Shown here: positions 16,672 to 27,944 of the stretch, piece after piece
Layout: every line of letters begins with the position of its first letter
How positions within the stretch are numbered: the stretch's first letter is position 1
NCBI GenBank assembly: GCA_027077805.1
Contig: JALWTS010000015.1
Coordinates: forward strand, 1 to 64,000
Direction: 5' to 3'
Length of the DNA stretch: 64,000 bases
Origin: Gammaproteobacteria bacterium
GTDB lineage: Bacteria; Pseudomonadota; Gammaproteobacteria; JABHGC01
Program-made: the position numbers and the translations under genes
The notes under the pieces: model-generated
The model's input: only the letters and a program-made list of their open reading frames with translations
What the model was told of the DNA's origin: nothing
Databases searched by the model: none

Positions 16672-17828
16672 ATAAAAATGTCGGTTTATTATTAATTGCC
16701 CAATTTTTATCGGCATTTGCGGATAATGCGATTTTATTTACTAGTTTAGCCTTAGTCATGCAAAGTGCTGAATTGCCGACTTGGTACATTTCAGCCTTAC
16801 AAGGGGCTTTTTTAGTCGCTTTTGTAGTATTTGCTCCTTGGGTAGGGCCTTATTCAGACGCTCATCCTAAATCAAGCGTCTTAGTTTATGCCAATGGTAT
16901 TAAATTATTTGGGACAGGTTTGTTTTTTCTACAAATTGAACCATTATTAGCTTATGCTACTGTTGGGGCAGGAGCGGCATTATATAGTCCTGCAAAATAT
17001 GGCATTTTACCTGAATTAGTGAAGGAACAATCTTTAGTGAAAGCCAATGGTTGGATAGAGGGATCAACGATTTTGGCGATTTTATCAGGCAGTTTAGTTG
17101 GTGCAGCTATTGCTGATCGTTCTGTTACTGTGGCATTGATAGTGATTTCAGGGGTTTATTTAATTTCTGCGGGTTTAGCTGGGTTTATTCAATGTTTACC
17201 ACCGAAACAACCCAGTTATGATCATATTTTATTGCATTTTAAACAATTAATTCGTCAATTATTGCTTACTGCTAGGGCAAAATTTGCAGTATTGGGGGCG
17301 TGTTTATTTTGGTCAGTTGCCGTGGTCTTACGACTAGCTGTGGTTGCTTGGGCACCTGTAGTATTATTGTTAGACACTAGTGAAGATATTGCGAAATTAA
17401 CCTTTTTTTCTGCCATCGGTGTTGCTGTAGGTGCCGTGTTTGCAGGGCGATTAATTCCTATGTTTTATTTACGTCGAGTTAGATTTCCTGCCTATTTCAT
17501 GGGTTTTGGTATTGTATTACTGGCGTTTGTGGATAATTTATGGCTTGCAAGAATGATGTTGTTTTTAGTCGGTGTGGCAGGGGGGGGTGTGATCGTACCG
17601 ATTAATGCGGTATTACAAGATATTGGTCATCGTTCGATTGGGGCAGGCGGTGCGGTGGCCGTACAACATTTTTTTGAAAATTTAGCCATGTTATCGGCTA
17701 CAGGTTTATACACTTTGGCAGGTATTTATCAAGTGGATGTGGTGTTATCACTCGCAGTAATTGGTGCGATTGTGATTGTGGCAACTTTTTTGGTGTCACT
17801 ACAACTACCAGAGCAACCGAGTCCTTAA
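16668..17828 (+). CDS. lplT: Lysophospholipid transporter LplT (MFS)
   Basis: This 386-residue, very hydrophobic major-facilitator protein has about 11-12 membrane spans. Its opening L-L-I-A-Q-F-L-S-A-F-A-D-N-A-I-L-F matches LplT, which flips lysophospholipids across the inner membrane to Aas. The start overlaps the aas stop (ATGA at 16668-16671). E. coli has the same two genes adjacent in the order lplT-aas; here aas comes first. The length is close to the E. coli protein (397). The 185-bp gap to carA holds no confident gene. Confidence 0.9.
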   Translation: MNKNVGLLLIAQFLSAFADNAILFTSLALVMQSAELPTWYISALQGAFLVAFVVFAPWVGPYSDAHPKSSVLVYANGIKLFGTGLFFLQIEPLLAYATVGAGAALYSPAKYGILPELVKEQSLVKANGWIEGSTILAILSGSLVGAAIADRSVTVALIVISGVYLISAGLAGFIQCLPPKQPSYDHILLHFKQLIRQLLLTARAKFAVLGACLFWSVAVVLRLAVVAWAPVVLLLDTSEDIAKLTFFSAIGVAVGAVFAGRLIPMFYLRRVRFPAYFMGFGIVLLAFVDNLWLARMMLFLVGVAGGGVIVPINAVLQDIGHRSIGAGGAVAVQHFFENLAMLSATGLYTLAGIYQVDVVLSLAVIGAIVIVATFLVSLQLPEQPSP

Positions 17829-18013
17829 TAGATATTTTTTTAATCGTAACTAAATTTCACGACATAGTGTTTGTAAAATGCTTGCATAAATTGTGGTTGT
17901 GATGAAATTGAGATAATTAACATTGTACTAGCAACTATCAGGATGGACAAGTAGACGCAGAATGCAGTACAATCCTTGCTCATATCTGCAATGTCATATG
18001 GGAAGAGAATATT

Positions 18014-19147
18014 TTGATAAGGTCTGCTTTACTCGTGTTGGAAGATGGTAGTGAATTTTATGGTTATTCAATTGGGGTTGAAGGTGAAACGGTTGGAGAG
18101 ATTGTTTTTAATACCGCTTTGACTGGCTATCAGGAAATTTTAACTGATCCCTCTTATTGCCGACAAATTGTTACTTTAACTTATCCACATATTGGTAATA
18201 CAGGTATTAATGCTGAAGATGCCGAGTCCGATAAGATTTGGTGTGCGGGTTTGGTGCTTCGTGATTTACCTAAAATTGCCAGTAATTGGCGTAGTCAGGA
18301 AAGTTTAGCCAGTTATTTACAAGCTATGAACATTGTTGCTATTGCAGGTATTGATACTCGACGTTTAACTCGAATTTTGCGTGAAAAAGGGGCTCAAAAA
18401 GCCTGTATTGTTGCGGGTAGTGCCATTGATAAAGCCTCAGCCTTAACTCAAGCAACGTCATGGTCGGGTTTGCGAGGACAAGATTTAGCAAAAGTCGTGA
18501 CTACACCGCAATCTTATCAGTGGCAACAAGGCAGTTGGCAATTAGGTCAAGGATTTAAACAATATGCGGTTGAAGCCTTACCTTATCATATTGTGGCTTA
18601 TGATTTTGGGGTGAAAAAAAATATTTTGCGATTACTGGTTGATCATGGTTGTCGGATCACAGTCGTGCCAGCCCAAACTCCAGCAGAAGAGGTATTAGCT
18701 TTAGCACCTGATGGGGTGTTTTTATCCAACGGTCCTGGCGATCCTAAACCTTGTGATTATGCCCAGCAAGCCATACAATTTTTACTAGAAAAAGGTTTGC
18801 CTTTATTTGGTATTTGTTTAGGTCATCAATTACTGGCACTTGCCTGCGGTGCTCAAAGCATTAAGATGAAATTTGGGCATCATGGGGCAAATCATCCTGT
18901 GATTGATCTGACTACTAAAAAGGTGATGATTTCTAGTCAAAATCATGGATTTGCAGTGGATGAAGCCAGTTTACCAGCAAATTTAGAACCCACTCATCGA
19001 TCGCTATTTGATCAATCATTGCAAGGCATTCAACATCAACAGTATCCTGCCTTTGGTTTTCAGGGACATCCTGAGGCCAGTCCTGGTCCCCATGATGTTA
19101 AGCGACTCTTTCAACAATTTATTCAACTCATTCAATCATCGGGATAA
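18014..19147 (+). CDS. carA: Carbamoyl-phosphate synthase small subunit (glutaminase)
   Basis: The 377-residue glutamine-hydrolysing subunit passes ammonia to CarB for carbamoyl phosphate, the precursor of pyrimidines and arginine. The N-terminal small-subunit domain begins A-L-L-V-L-E-D-G-S. The class I amidotransferase domain has Cys268 in G-I-C-L-G-H-Q and the catalytic dyad His352/Glu354 in G-H-P-E-A-S-P-G. The start is TTG at 18014, supported by GGAAGAGA at 18001-18008 and by homologues starting at the same point. There is no dnaKJ-dapB upstream as in some relatives; lplT is there instead. The first promoter of the carAB operon must lie in 17829-18013, but I cannot fix it. Confidence 0.95.
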   Translation: MIRSALLVLEDGSEFYGYSIGVEGETVGEIVFNTALTGYQEILTDPSYCRQIVTLTYPHIGNTGINAEDAESDKIWCAGLVLRDLPKIASNWRSQESLASYLQAMNIVAIAGIDTRRLTRILREKGAQKACIVAGSAIDKASALTQATSWSGLRGQDLAKVVTTPQSYQWQQGSWQLGQGFKQYAVEALPYHIVAYDFGVKKNILRLLVDHGCRITVVPAQTPAEEVLALAPDGVFLSNGPGDPKPCDYAQQAIQFLLEKGLPLFGICLGHQLLALACGAQSIKMKFGHHGANHPVIDLTTKKVMISSQNHGFAVDEASLPANLEPTHRSLFDQSLQGIQHQQYPAFGFQGHPEASPGPHDVKRLFQQFIQLIQSSG

Positions 19148-19158
19148 CAGGATAAGCG

Positions 19159-22100
19159 ATGCCAAAACGGTTAGATATTAACAGCGTATTAATTATTGGT
19201 GCAGGCCCAATCATTATAGGTCAGGCGTGTGAGTTTGATTATTCTGGAGCGCAGGCTTGTAAAGCCCTGCGTGAAGAGGGTTGTCGGGTTATTTTGGTGA
19301 ATTCCAATCCTGCCACCATTATGACTGATCCCGATATTGCCGATGCGGTTTATATTGAACCCATTCGCTGGCAAACGCTTGCTACTATTATTGAACAAGA
19401 ACGACCCGATGCCTTATTACCCACTATGGGTGGGCAAACAGCCTTAAATTGTGCCTTAGATTTGGTCAAACATGATATTTTAGCCCAATATCAAGTGGAA
19501 TTGATTGGGGCATCGCAACAGGCCATTGATAAAGCAGAAGATCGTGAATTATTTCGCCAAGCCATGACTAAAATTGGTTTAGATATGCCAAATTCCGCGG
19601 TAGCCCATGATCTTGAACAGGCATTAGCGATTCAAAAAGATATTGGATTTCCTGTGATTATCCGTCCTTCTTTTACGTTAGGAGGAAGTGGCGGGGGGAT
19701 TGCTTACAATAAAGAAGAATTTGTTGAAATTTGTCAACGGGGTTTAGAGTTATCACCTACCCATGAATTATTGATTGAAGAATCTATTTTGGGTTGGAAA
19801 GAATATGAAATGGAGGTGGTTAGGGATAAAAAAGATAATTGTATTATTATCTGCTCCATTGAAAATTTTGATCCCATGGGGATTCATACGGGGGATTCCA
19901 TTACCGTTGCACCTGCTCAAACCCTAACGGATAAAGAGTATCAAATTATGCGAAATGCCTCAATTGCGGTATTAAGGGAAATTGGGGTAGAAACAGGTGG
20001 CTCTAATGTGCAATTTGCGGTATCACCTGAAAATGGTCGTTTAATTGTGATTGAAATGAATCCAAGGGTATCACGCTCTTCGGCATTAGCATCCAAAGCC
20101 ACAGGATTTCCTATTGCGAGAGTCGCAGCAAAATTAGCCATTGGTTACACTTTGGATGAATTAGAGAATGAAATTACCGCAGGTGCAACACCTGCTTCGT
20201 TTGAGCCGACTTTAGATTATGTGGTAACAAAAGTGCCACGTTTTACTTTTGAAAAATTTCCGCAAGCAAATCCTGTAATTACCACCCAAATGAAATCGGT
20301 TGGTGAGGTAATGGCGATTGGACGTACTTTTCAAGAGTCCTTGCAAAAAGCATTACGCGGTTTGGAGACGGGCAAGGATGGTTTTAATGAAATATTAGAT
20401 TTAAGCACTGATACTGAGAGCATCACGGCCAAGTTGCATAAAGAACTGACCGAAGCAGGTCCAGAGCGTTTACTCTATGTCGCTGATGCCTTTCGTTTTG
20501 GTTTTGATCTGGATAAAATTTATCAACTCACTCATATTGATCCTTGGTTTTTAGTACAAATACAAGAATTAATCCAACTAGAACAAAGGATTCAGACACA
20601 AGGCTTAGATGAATTAAATCGTAAAGATTGGTTGTTTTATTTAAAACAAAAAGGTTTTTCAGATCGGCGTTTAGCTAAGTTAGCTAAATGTGATGAATCA
20701 CAAGTACGACAGTTACGTCAGCAATTGAATATTCATCCAGTGTATAAACGAGTCGATTCTTGTGCGGCAGAATTTAGAGCAGCAACGGCTTATATGTATT
20801 CAAGCTATGAGCAAGAATGTGAGGCAGAACCCACGACAAATAAAAAAGTAATGGTCTTAGGTGGGGGGCCAAATCGTATTGGTCAAGGGATTGAATTTGA
20901 TTATTGTTGTGTCCATGCCGTACAAGCATTGCGGGCAGATGGTTATGAAACGATTATGGTGAATTGTAACCCTGAAACAGTATCAACGGATTATGATGTT
21001 TCCGATAGATTATATTTTGAGCCTTTAACTTTGGAAGATGTCTTAGAAATTATTGCCAAAGAACAACCCGTTGGCGTTATTGTACAATATGGGGGGCAAA
21101 CACCATTAAAACTTGCCAATGATTTAGAACAAGCAGGGGTTCCTATTGTTGGAACGAGTCCCGATTCAATTGATTTAGCGGAAGATAGACAGCGATTTCA
21201 ACAATTAATTCATCGTTTGTATTTAATGCAGCCTCCCAATGGCACTGCAAGAACTGTTGATGAAGCATTGACTATGGCAACGGATATTGGCTTTCCATTA
21301 GTCGTAAGACCTTCTTATGTTTTAGGTGGACGGGCAATGGAGATTATTTATCAAGAAGATGACCTGAAACAATATATGCAAAATGCAGTAAATGAATCCA
21401 ACGATTCCCCTATATTATTAGATCGATTTTTAGAAAATGCCATTGAAGTAGATATTGACGCCATTTGTGATGGTAAGGATGTGTTAATTGGTGGTGTGAT
21501 GGAACATATCGAACAAGCAGGCGTGCATTCAGGTGATTCCGCTTGTTCCTTACCCCCTTATACTTTGAGTCAATCTGTGCAAGATAAAATGCAACAACAA
21601 GTGAAACAAATGGCATTGGAGTTGAAAGTCGTGGGATTAATGAATACCCAGTTTGCCATTCAAGGGGATACTATTTATGTTTTAGAAGTCAATCCCAGAG
21701 CCTCGCGTACTATTCCTTTTGTGTCTAAAGCGGTTGGTTTACCGCTTGCAAAAATTGCTGCTCGTTGTATGATGGGCATTCCTTTAAGACAACAGGTTGA
21801 TTTGTTACCAAGAATCCCCAAATATTACTCAGTCAAAGAAGCCGTGTTTCCGTTCATTAAATTTCCGGGGGTTGATCCATTGCTTGGTCCTGAAATGAAG
21901 TCAACGGGTGAGGTTATGGGCATTGGTTTAGATTTTGGTGAAGCATTTGCAAAATCGATTTTGGCCACGAATGAAATTTTACCCACACCAGGAACAGCGT
22001 TTATTAGTGTGAAAAATAGTGATAAAATCCGTGCGGTTGCTATTGCAAAAGAGTTGTTAGCATTAGGTTTTAATTTAATCGCCACCCAAGGAACAGCCAA

Positions 22101-22383
22101 AACATTATTAGATGCCAACTTATCTTGTCAACGTATAAACAAGGTAATGGAAGGGCGTCCACATATTGTGGACAAAATTAAAAATGAAGAAATTTGTTTT
22201 ATCATCAATACGACTGAAGGCAAACAAGCGATTGCGGATTCCTATGAAATCAGAAGTACGGCATTACAGTATAAAATACCTTATACTACGACAATGGCAG
22301 GTGCGGAAGCGACTTGTTTAGCGTTAAAGTGTAGCGATGTTAATCGAGTCAATACCCTACAAAATTTACACCAACAATTTTAA
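19159..22383 (+). CDS. carB: Carbamoyl-phosphate synthase large subunit
   Basis: The protein has 1,074 residues, full length for the family. There are two homologous ATP-grasp halves: the first starts [17 protein letters not shown], with the glycine-rich [11 protein letters not shown]; the second starts [15 protein letters not shown]. They phosphorylate bicarbonate and carbamate. The C-terminal MGS-like allosteric domain (from about residue 940) ends with a T-Q-G-T-A-K region that in relatives binds UMP/ornithine. Many homologues have G-A-G-P-I-V-I-G-Q; here the Val is Ile, a conservative change. An 11-nt spacer after carA contains AGGA. The heterodimer with CarA is cytoplasmic. Confidence 0.97.
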   Translation: MPKRLDINSVLIIGAGPIIIGQACEFDYSGAQACKALREEGCRVILVNSNPATIMTDPDIADAVYIEPIRWQTLATIIEQERPDALLPTMGGQTALNCALDLVKHDILAQYQVELIGASQQAIDKAEDRELFRQAMTKIGLDMPNSAVAHDLEQALAIQKDIGFPVIIRPSFTLGGSGGGIAYNKEEFVEICQRGLELSPTHELLIEESILGWKEYEMEVVRDKKDNCIIICSIENFDPMGIHTGDSITVAPAQTLTDKEYQIMRNASIAVLREIGVETGGSNVQFAVSPENGRLIVIEMNPRVSRSSALASKATGFPIARVAAKLAIGYTLDELENEITAGATPASFEPTLDYVVTKVPRFTFEKFPQANPVITTQMKSVGEVMAIGRTFQESLQKALRGLETGKDGFNEILDLSTDTESITAKLHKELTEAGPERLLYVADAFRFGFDLDKIYQLTHIDPWFLVQIQELIQLEQRIQTQGLDELNRKDWLFYLKQKGFSDRRLAKLAKCDESQVRQLRQQLNIHPVYKRVDSCAAEFRAATAYMYSSYEQECEAEPTTNKKVMVLGGGPNRIGQGIEFDYCCVHAVQALRADGYETIMVNCNPETVSTDYDVSDRLYFEPLTLEDVLEIIAKEQPVGVIVQYGGQTPLKLANDLEQAGVPIVGTSPDSIDLAEDRQRFQQLIHRLYLMQPPNGTARTVDEALTMATDIGFPLVVRPSYVLGGRAMEIIYQEDDLKQYMQNAVNESNDSPILLDRFLENAIEVDIDAICDGKDVLIGGVMEHIEQAGVHSGDSACSLPPYTLSQSVQDKMQQQVKQMALELKVVGLMNTQFAIQGDTIYVLEVNPRASRTIPFVSKAVGLPLAKIAARCMMGIPLRQQVDLLPRIPKYYSVKEAVFPFIKFPGVDPLLGPEMKSTGEVMGIGLDFGEAFAKSILATNEILPTPGTAFISVKNSDKIRAVAIAKELLALGFNLIATQGTAKTLLDANLSCQRINKVMEGRPHIVDKIKNEEICFIINTTEGKQAIADSYEIRSTALQYKIPYTTTMAGAEATCLALKCSDVNRVNTLQNLHQQF

Positions 22384-22437
22384 GCGATTTTTAGATGTAA
22401 TCACAATTTAGCAACAAAGAATATTTGGAATTAATTT

Positions 22438-22914
22438 ATGGCAAGAACTCCCTTAACTAAAAATGGTGCAGAGCAATTAAAAGCAGAGTTACAAGAATTA
22501 AAATCAGTGATTCGACCGAGAATTATTCAAGCAATTGCTGAAGCAAGAGCACATGGTGATTTAAAAGAAAATGCAGAATATCATGCGGCAAGAGAACAAC
22601 AAAGTTTTGCCGAAGGGCGGATTCAGGAAATTGAAAGTAAATTATCAACGGCTCAAATTATTGATGTTACGACATTAAATGCGGATGGTCGGGTAGTTTT
22701 TGGTGCAACGGTTGATCTGGTTGATGAGGACTCTGGTGCCGAAGTAACTTACCAAATCGTTGGGGATGATGAAGCCGATGTGAAAAAAGGCTTAATTTCA
22801 ATTAGCTCACCAGTAGCAAGAGCTTTGATTGGCAAGGAAGAAGGGGATGTTGTCGTAGTACAAGCACCAGGTGGCAGTAAAGAATACGAAATTGTTGAAG
22901 TGAAGTATATTTAG
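22438..22914 (+). CDS. greA: Transcription elongation factor GreA
   Basis: This 158-residue protein rescues backtracked RNA polymerase by stimulating transcript cleavage. It shows the standard opening [10 protein letters not shown] and a coiled-coil hairpin whose tip carries the acidic residues in G-D-L-K-E-N-A-E-Y. The C-terminal domain contains [14 protein letters not shown]. Position after carB and 2 nt before rlmE is conserved in gammaproteobacteria. The ribosome-binding site is weak (GGAAT). Confidence 0.96.
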   Translation: MARTPLTKNGAEQLKAELQELKSVIRPRIIQAIAEARAHGDLKENAEYHAAREQQSFAEGRIQEIESKLSTAQIIDVTTLNADGRVVFGATVDLVDEDSGAEVTYQIVGDDEADVKKGLISISSPVARALIGKEEGDVVVVQAPGGSKEYEIVEVKYI

Positions 22915-22916
22915 TC

Positions 22917-23525
22917 ATGGCTAGGAGCAAAAGTTCACAACGCTGGCTAGATGAACATTTCAAAGATAAAAATGTCAAACTGGCACAACAACAAGGTTAT
23001 CGTTCTCGTGCCGTGTATAAATTAATTGAAATTCAAAAAAAAGACAAAATTTTGAAATCAGGAATGTCTGTGGTTGATTTAGGTGCGGCACCAGGGAGCT
23101 GGTCGCAATATGCCATAGAAAAAGTTGGGTCATCTGGTCAAGTTGTGGCCGTTGACTGTTTGCCTATGGATGCCATGCCAAATCTACATTGTATTCAAGG
23201 CGATTTTCGTGAGAATGCCATACTAGAACAAATTTTAGCTACCCTTAATAAGGGTAACATAGATTTAGTCATGTCAGATATGGCACCAAATATGACAGGT
23301 ATTAAAACAGTTGATCAAGCACGATCCATAGAATTAGCCGAATTAGCATTAGAGTTTGCTGAGCAAGTTTTGGATTCGTCAGGTCGATTTTTAGTGAAAT
23401 TGTTTCAAGGACAAGGTTTTGAAACTTACTGTCAACAAGTACGACGTAGTTTTAAACAAGTGGTATTTCGTAAGCCACAAGCTTCTCGAGCTAGAAGTCG
23501 GGAAGTTTACTTATTAGCGGGTTAA
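22917..23525 (+). CDS. rlmE: 23S rRNA 2'-O-methyltransferase (U2552)
   Basis: This 202-residue FtsJ/RrmJ protein methylates the ribose of U2552 in the large-subunit A loop, a late assembly step. The full catalytic tetrad is visible: Lys35, Asp121 (S-D-M-A-P-N), Lys161 (L-V-K-L-F-Q-G) and Glu196. The SAM-binding motif V-V-D-L-G-A-A-P-G is at 52-60. It starts 2 nt after the greA stop and is followed by ftsH after 18 nt, the usual order. Confidence 0.96.
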   Translation: MARSKSSQRWLDEHFKDKNVKLAQQQGYRSRAVYKLIEIQKKDKILKSGMSVVDLGAAPGSWSQYAIEKVGSSGQVVAVDCLPMDAMPNLHCIQGDFRENAILEQILATLNKGNIDLVMSDMAPNMTGIKTVDQARSIELAELALEFAEQVLDSSGRFLVKLFQGQGFETYCQQVRRSFKQVVFRKPQASRARSREVYLLAG

Positions 23526-23543
23526 GCTTACAGGAGAATTATT

Positions 23544-25499
23544 TTGAACGAAATGGCAAAAAATATCTTATTATGGGTAGTTATTGCAGTAGTGTTAATG
23601 TCAGTGTTTAACCATTATGGTGCCCAACGCCAAACGACGCATGCTATTGCTTATTCTCAGTTTTTACATGAGGCAAGACAAGGACGTATTCAAAAGGTAA
23701 ATATTGAAGGTCGCACGATTCATGGTGTAACGACTAGTGGCGAAAAATTTACTAGCTATAGTCCTGATGATCCTCATTTAGTGGATGATTTATTGAAATA
23801 TAATGTTGAGATTGACGCACAAGCTCCTGAGAAACCATCACTCTTGATGAGTATTTTTATTAACTGGTTCCCCTTATTTGTGTTAATTGGCTTGTGGGTA
23901 TTTTTTATGCGTCAAATGCAAGGCGGTGGTGGTGGTCGTGGGGCTTTATCATTTGGTAAAAGTCGGGCGCGGTTAATGGGAGAAGATCAAGTTAAAGTAA
24001 CCTTTGCTGATGTCGCAGGGGTAGAAGAAGCGAAAGAAGAAGTACAAGAAATTGTCGAATTTTTAAAAGACCCGTCTAAATTCCAAAAATTAGGAGGGCG
24101 TATTCCTCGTGGCGTATTAATGGTAGGTTCTCCAGGTACAGGTAAAACCTTACTAGCAAAAGCCATTGCAGGTGAAGCCAAAGTGCCATTTTTTACCATT
24201 TCTGGGTCTGATTTTGTGGAAATGTTTGTTGGGGTCGGGGCTTCTCGGGTGAGAGATATGTTTGAACAAGCCAAAAAACATTCCCCTTGTATTATTTTTA
24301 TTGATGAAATTGATGCCGTGGGTCGTCATCGTGGGGCTGGTTTAGGCGGTGGTCATGATGAACGAGAACAAACCTTAAACCAATTACTCGTTGAAATGGA
24401 TGGTTTTGAAGGGGGCGAAGGGGTGATTGTGATTGCGGCAACTAACCGTCCTGACGTTTTAGACCCTGCTTTATTACGTCCTGGGCGTTTTGATCGTCAA
24501 GTGGTGGTGCCTTTACCCGATATTTTAGGACGAGAACAAATCTTAAAAGTGCATTTGCGTAAAGTACCCTTAGCCAAAGATGTGAAAGCGTCTCTTATTG
24601 CCCGAGGTACGCCCGGATTTTCTGGGGCAGATTTGGCTAATTTAGTGAATGAAGCCGCATTATTTGCGGCAAGATCTAACAAAAAATTGGTGGGTATGCA
24701 GGAATTGGAAAAAGCGAAAGACAAAATTTTAATGGGGACTGAACGTCGTTCTATGGTAATGAATGATAAAGAAAAGAAATTAACGGCTTATCATGAAGCG
24801 GGTCATGCCATTGTCGGTAAAATTGTCCCATCTCATGATCCTGTGTATAAAGTCAGTATTATTCCTAGGGGTCGAGCCTTAGGGGTAACCATGTCATTGC
24901 CGGAAGAAGATCGTTACAGTTATAGTAAAGAGTATTTGGAAAGCAATATTTCCAGTTTATTTGGGGGGCGTTTAGCGGAAGAAATGATTTTTGGTTCTGA
25001 GCATGTTACGACGGGTGCATCGAATGATATTGAACGAGCAACCGAATTAGCACGGAATATGGTAACAAAATGGGGTTTATCGGAAAAATTAGGGCCATTA
25101 TCTTATAGTGAAGAAGAAGAAGAGGTGTTTATTGGGCGTTCAGTGGCTAGACATAAACCAATTTCAGGTGAAACCGCACGTCAAATTGATCAACAAATTA
25201 GAGAAATTATTGATCGCAATTATGAACGAGCACATAACATCTTGGAAACCCATCGTAATGAACTAGAAGCAATGGCACAAGCGTTGATTAAATACGAAAC
25301 CATTGATAGCGATCAAATTGATGATATTATGAATGGCAAACCGCCACGTCCACCAAAAGATTGGATTGATCCTGATATGAATGGGGATAATTCGGGAACT
25401 GGACAGGTAATTCAAAATGAAAATGAACAAGGTAATTTAAAACAAAAACCTGCAACTAAAATTACAGGTAATCAAACCCCTTTGAATAATTCGCACTAA
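23544..25499 (+). CDS. ftsH: ATP-dependent zinc metalloprotease FtsH
   Basis: This 651-residue inner-membrane AAA+ protease degrades misfolded membrane proteins and regulators. Two membrane spans (about 8-22 and 103-122) flank the periplasmic domain. Walker A is G-S-P-G-T-G-K-T at 195-202 (Ser replaces the common Pro at the second position), Walker B is I-I-F-I-D-E-I-D at 250-257, and the zinc site is H-E-A-G-H at 417-421. The C-terminal tail is Asn/Gln-rich. The start is TTG at 23544 with a strong CAGGAG at 23531-23536; homologues begin M-N-D-M-A-K-N, matching this start. A terminator hairpin follows. Confidence 0.97.
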   Translation: MNEMAKNILLWVVIAVVLMSVFNHYGAQRQTTHAIAYSQFLHEARQGRIQKVNIEGRTIHGVTTSGEKFTSYSPDDPHLVDDLLKYNVEIDAQAPEKPSLLMSIFINWFPLFVLIGLWVFFMRQMQGGGGGRGALSFGKSRARLMGEDQVKVTFADVAGVEEAKEEVQEIVEFLKDPSKFQKLGGRIPRGVLMVGSPGTGKTLLAKAIAGEAKVPFFTISGSDFVEMFVGVGASRVRDMFEQAKKHSPCIIFIDEIDAVGRHRGAGLGGGHDEREQTLNQLLVEMDGFEGGEGVIVIAATNRPDVLDPALLRPGRFDRQVVVPLPDILGREQILKVHLRKVPLAKDVKASLIARGTPGFSGADLANLVNEAALFAARSNKKLVGMQELEKAKDKILMGTERRSMVMNDKEKKLTAYHEAGHAIVGKIVPSHDPVYKVSIIPRGRALGVTMSLPEEDRYSYSKEYLESNISSLFGGRLAEEMIFGSEHVTTGASNDIERATELARNMVTKWGLSEKLGPLSYSEEEEEVFIGRSVARHKPISGETARQIDQQIREIIDRNYERAHNILETHRNELEAMAQALIKYETIDSDQIDDIMNGKPPRPPKDWIDPDMNGDNSGTGQVIQNENEQGNLKQKPATKITGNQTPLNNSH

Positions 25500-25520
25500 A
25501 TTTATTAATTTTATCTTTAT

Positions 25521-25547
25521 AAGGGCAACTGTATGGTTGCCCTTTTT
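25521..25547 (+). terminator. Intrinsic terminator after ftsH
   Basis: A perfect 9-bp stem (AAGGGCAAC, 25521-25529, with GTTGCCCTT, 25536-25544) with a 6-nt loop runs into a T-tract. It ends the carAB-greA-rlmE-ftsH run 12 nt before folP, so folP expression needs read-through or a promoter within the hairpin region. Confidence 0.85.
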
Positions 25548-25558
25548 CTATTAAAGCC

Positions 25559-26365
25559 ATGAATAATAATTCTCCCCAAGTGATGGGTATTCTTAATGTC
25601 ACCCCTGATTCATTTTCAGATGGCGGGCAATATGTAGAATTAGACCTTGCATTAAAACATTGTGAACAAATGATAGCTGAAGGGGTGGATATTATTGATG
25701 TTGGTGGCGAATCTACTCGACCTAATGCTCAGTCAGTAAGCATACAACAAGAATTAGATAGAGTGATTCCTATTATTCAGGCAATAAAGCAACGTTTTGA
25801 TATTACTATTTCAATTGATACTAGCAAAGCGGAAGTGATGCAAGCGGCGGTAGCTACGGGTGCTAACTTTATTAATGATGTCTATGCTTTACGTCAAGAG
25901 AATGCGTTAGAAGTTGCTGCTAAGTTAAATATTCCTGTTTGTTTAATGCATATGCAAGGTGAACCCAGAACCATGCAACAATCACCGAGCTACCAAAACG
26001 TGGTGCTAGAAGTCAAACAATTTTTGCAACAACGTTTACAAGCATGTCTGCAAGCAGGGATTGCCAAAGATAAAATTTATTTAGATCCGGGTTTTGGTTT
26101 TGGCAAAACCTTATCGCATAATTTATTATTGATGCAGCAATTACCCGTATTATTAGAATTAAAACAAGCACTTATTATTGGCGTGTCAAGAAAATCAATG
26201 ATAGCAAAATTATTAGATAATGCCCCTGTGGAACAGCGACTATATGGTGGTTTAGCTTTGGCTAGTTTAGCAATTTGGCAAGGTGCAACTATAATTAGAA
26301 CCCATGATGTGAAAGCAACTGTTGATATTATAAAAGTCTGTTCAGCAGTGAAAAATATAAAATAG
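25559..26365 (+). CDS. folP: Dihydropteroate synthase
   Basis: This 268-residue TIM-barrel enzyme joins p-aminobenzoate to dihydropterin pyrophosphate in folate synthesis and is the sulfonamide target. The signature [14 protein letters not shown] lies near residues 10-23, D-V-G-G-E-S-T-R-P near 57-65, and the phosphate-binding P-G-F-G-F-G-K later. It is placed between ftsH and glmM as in other gammaproteobacteria. The ribosome-binding site is weak. Confidence 0.95.
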   Translation: MNNNSPQVMGILNVTPDSFSDGGQYVELDLALKHCEQMIAEGVDIIDVGGESTRPNAQSVSIQQELDRVIPIIQAIKQRFDITISIDTSKAEVMQAAVATGANFINDVYALRQENALEVAAKLNIPVCLMHMQGEPRTMQQSPSYQNVVLEVKQFLQQRLQACLQAGIAKDKIYLDPGFGFGKTLSHNLLLMQQLPVLLELKQALIIGVSRKSMIAKLLDNAPVEQRLYGGLALASLAIWQGATIIRTHDVKATVDIIKVCSAVKNIK

Positions 26366-26373
26366 AGGGCAAG

Positions 26374-27711
26374 ATGAAAAAGTATTTTGGTACAGATGGC
26401 GTGCGTGGTCGAGTCGGTACTGATCCAGTCACAGCGAATTGCATGTTAAAACTTGGTTTTGCCGTAGGCAAAATTTTAGCAAGCAAAGGCAGTCGTAAAG
26501 TATTAATTGGTAAAGATACTAGAATATCTGGTTATATGTTTGAGTCGGCATTAGAAGCTGGTTTATCTTCTGCGGGGGTTGATATTGGTTTATTAGGACC
26601 AATTCCTACCCCTGGAATTGCCTATTTGACTCGTACTTTAAATGCAAAAGCAGGTATTGTCATTAGTGCATCTCATAATCCTTATTATGATAATGGGGTG
26701 AAGTTTTTTTCAGCCCAAGGTAAAAAATTACCTGATGAGTTAGAATTACAAATAGAACAGCAACTAGAACAACCCTTAACGACTGTAGATTCTATTGCCT
26801 TAGGGAAAGCATATCGAGTTGAAGATGCGGCAGGGCGTTATATTGAGTTTTGTAAAAGCACCATGCCCAGTAATTTGAGCTTAGAGGGTTTAAAAATTGT
26901 CGTCGATTGTGCGAATGGTGCCGCTTATCATATTGCACCTTGTGTATTTGCCGAACGAGGTGCTGAGGTTATCAGTATTGGTGTAACGCCTAATGGTTTA
27001 AATATTAATAATGCCATTGGTTCAACCCATCCTGAATTATTACAAGCAACCGTACTAGAGCATCAGGCTGATTTAGGAATTGCCCTGGATGGTGATGGGG
27101 ATAGAGTGATTATGGTCGATCATCAAGGGCATATTATTGATGGTGATCAGTTATTATTTATTATTGCTAAATATTATCTGGATACGCAACAATTACAAGG
27201 TTCAGTTGTTGGTACCTTAATGACTAATCTAGGCTTAGAACACGCCTTAGCTAATTTGGGTATTACACTACAGCGTACCGCAGTAGGTGATCGCTATATT
27301 ATGGAAGTTTTAGAAAGACAGCAATGGATATTGGGCGGTGAATCATCGGGTCATATTATTTGTTTAAATAAGACGACGACGGGGGATGGGATTATTTCTG
27401 CCTTACAAGTTTTAACTGCGGTGGTTCAAACAGGCAAATCACTATCAGAGCTTGCAGGACTAGTGTCAAAGTATCCGCAACATTTAGTTAATGTAAGATT
27501 AGATAATATGATTGACTTAAATCAGTCTCAGCCAATTCAAGATGCGCTAAAACAATCGGAAAGTGAGTTAAAAGATAAAGGTCGGGTATTATTACGTCCC
27601 TCAGGGACTGAGCCTGTGATTCGGGTTATGGTTGAAGGTGAAGATAAAGTGCAAGTAGAACGTTTAGCTCAGGCGATTGCCGATGTGGTTGCTGCTCAGA
27701 CTCAGGTTTAA
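26374..27711 (+). CDS. glmM: Phosphoglucosamine mutase
   Basis: This 445-residue enzyme converts glucosamine-6-phosphate to glucosamine-1-phosphate for peptidoglycan and lipopolysaccharide. The phosphorylated serine is Ser100 in I-S-A-S-H-N-P, the magnesium loop is D-G-D-G-D-R, the sugar-binding loop is G-G-E-S-S-G-H, and the phosphate-binding R-P-S-G-T-E-P is near the C terminus. It starts 8 nt after folP with AGAGGG upstream, so the two are cotranscribed. An unusual 233-bp gap follows. Confidence 0.96.
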   Translation: MKKYFGTDGVRGRVGTDPVTANCMLKLGFAVGKILASKGSRKVLIGKDTRISGYMFESALEAGLSSAGVDIGLLGPIPTPGIAYLTRTLNAKAGIVISASHNPYYDNGVKFFSAQGKKLPDELELQIEQQLEQPLTTVDSIALGKAYRVEDAAGRYIEFCKSTMPSNLSLEGLKIVVDCANGAAYHIAPCVFAERGAEVISIGVTPNGLNINNAIGSTHPELLQATVLEHQADLGIALDGDGDRVIMVDHQGHIIDGDQLLFIIAKYYLDTQQLQGSVVGTLMTNLGLEHALANLGITLQRTAVGDRYIMEVLERQQWILGGESSGHIICLNKTTTGDGIISALQVLTAVVQTGKSLSELAGLVSKYPQHLVNVRLDNMIDLNQSQPIQDALKQSESELKDKGRVLLRPSGTEPVIRVMVEGEDKVQVERLAQAIADVVAAQTQV

Positions 27712-27944
27712 GTGAAACAAACACTTGATTTCTGAGAGTATCATGGTAAGCTAGTCGGCTTAAAAAAACAAAGGATTATTTGTTTAAATGGTGTAATCCA
27801 AAAATAACAAAACGTGCTAGCGATTTTCTTTCGGGGAATAGTAAGGTTCCGTTATCGAATGCGGGACAAACGTCGTGTTAGGGTGCTTATAAATCTTTAA
27901 GGAATTTATAGGTATTTATAAATTTATTTGGACGGAGTATTTAA
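27712..27944. other. Unexplained 233-bp gap inside the housekeeping cluster
   Basis: Most neighbours are separated by a few bases, but glmM and tpiA are 233 bp apart. The block at about 27830-27890 (around GAATGCGGGACAAACGTC) is more GC-rich than its AT-rich flanks. A short reverse-strand frame there has no start codon. No terminator, promoter or known riboswitch could be assigned. It may hold the tpiA-secG promoter and debris of a small repeat. Confidence 0.4.

Noticed and set aside
17902..17916. Very short leader-peptide-like frame (ATG AAA TTG AGA TAA) before carA
   Set aside because: Only four codons, no ribosome-binding site, and no attenuator hairpin to go with it.
17843..17983. 46-codon reverse-strand frame with a hydrophobic segment upstream of carA
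   Set aside because: No ribosome-binding site and no recognisable family. A hydrophobic stretch in AT-rich intergenic DNA is expected by chance.
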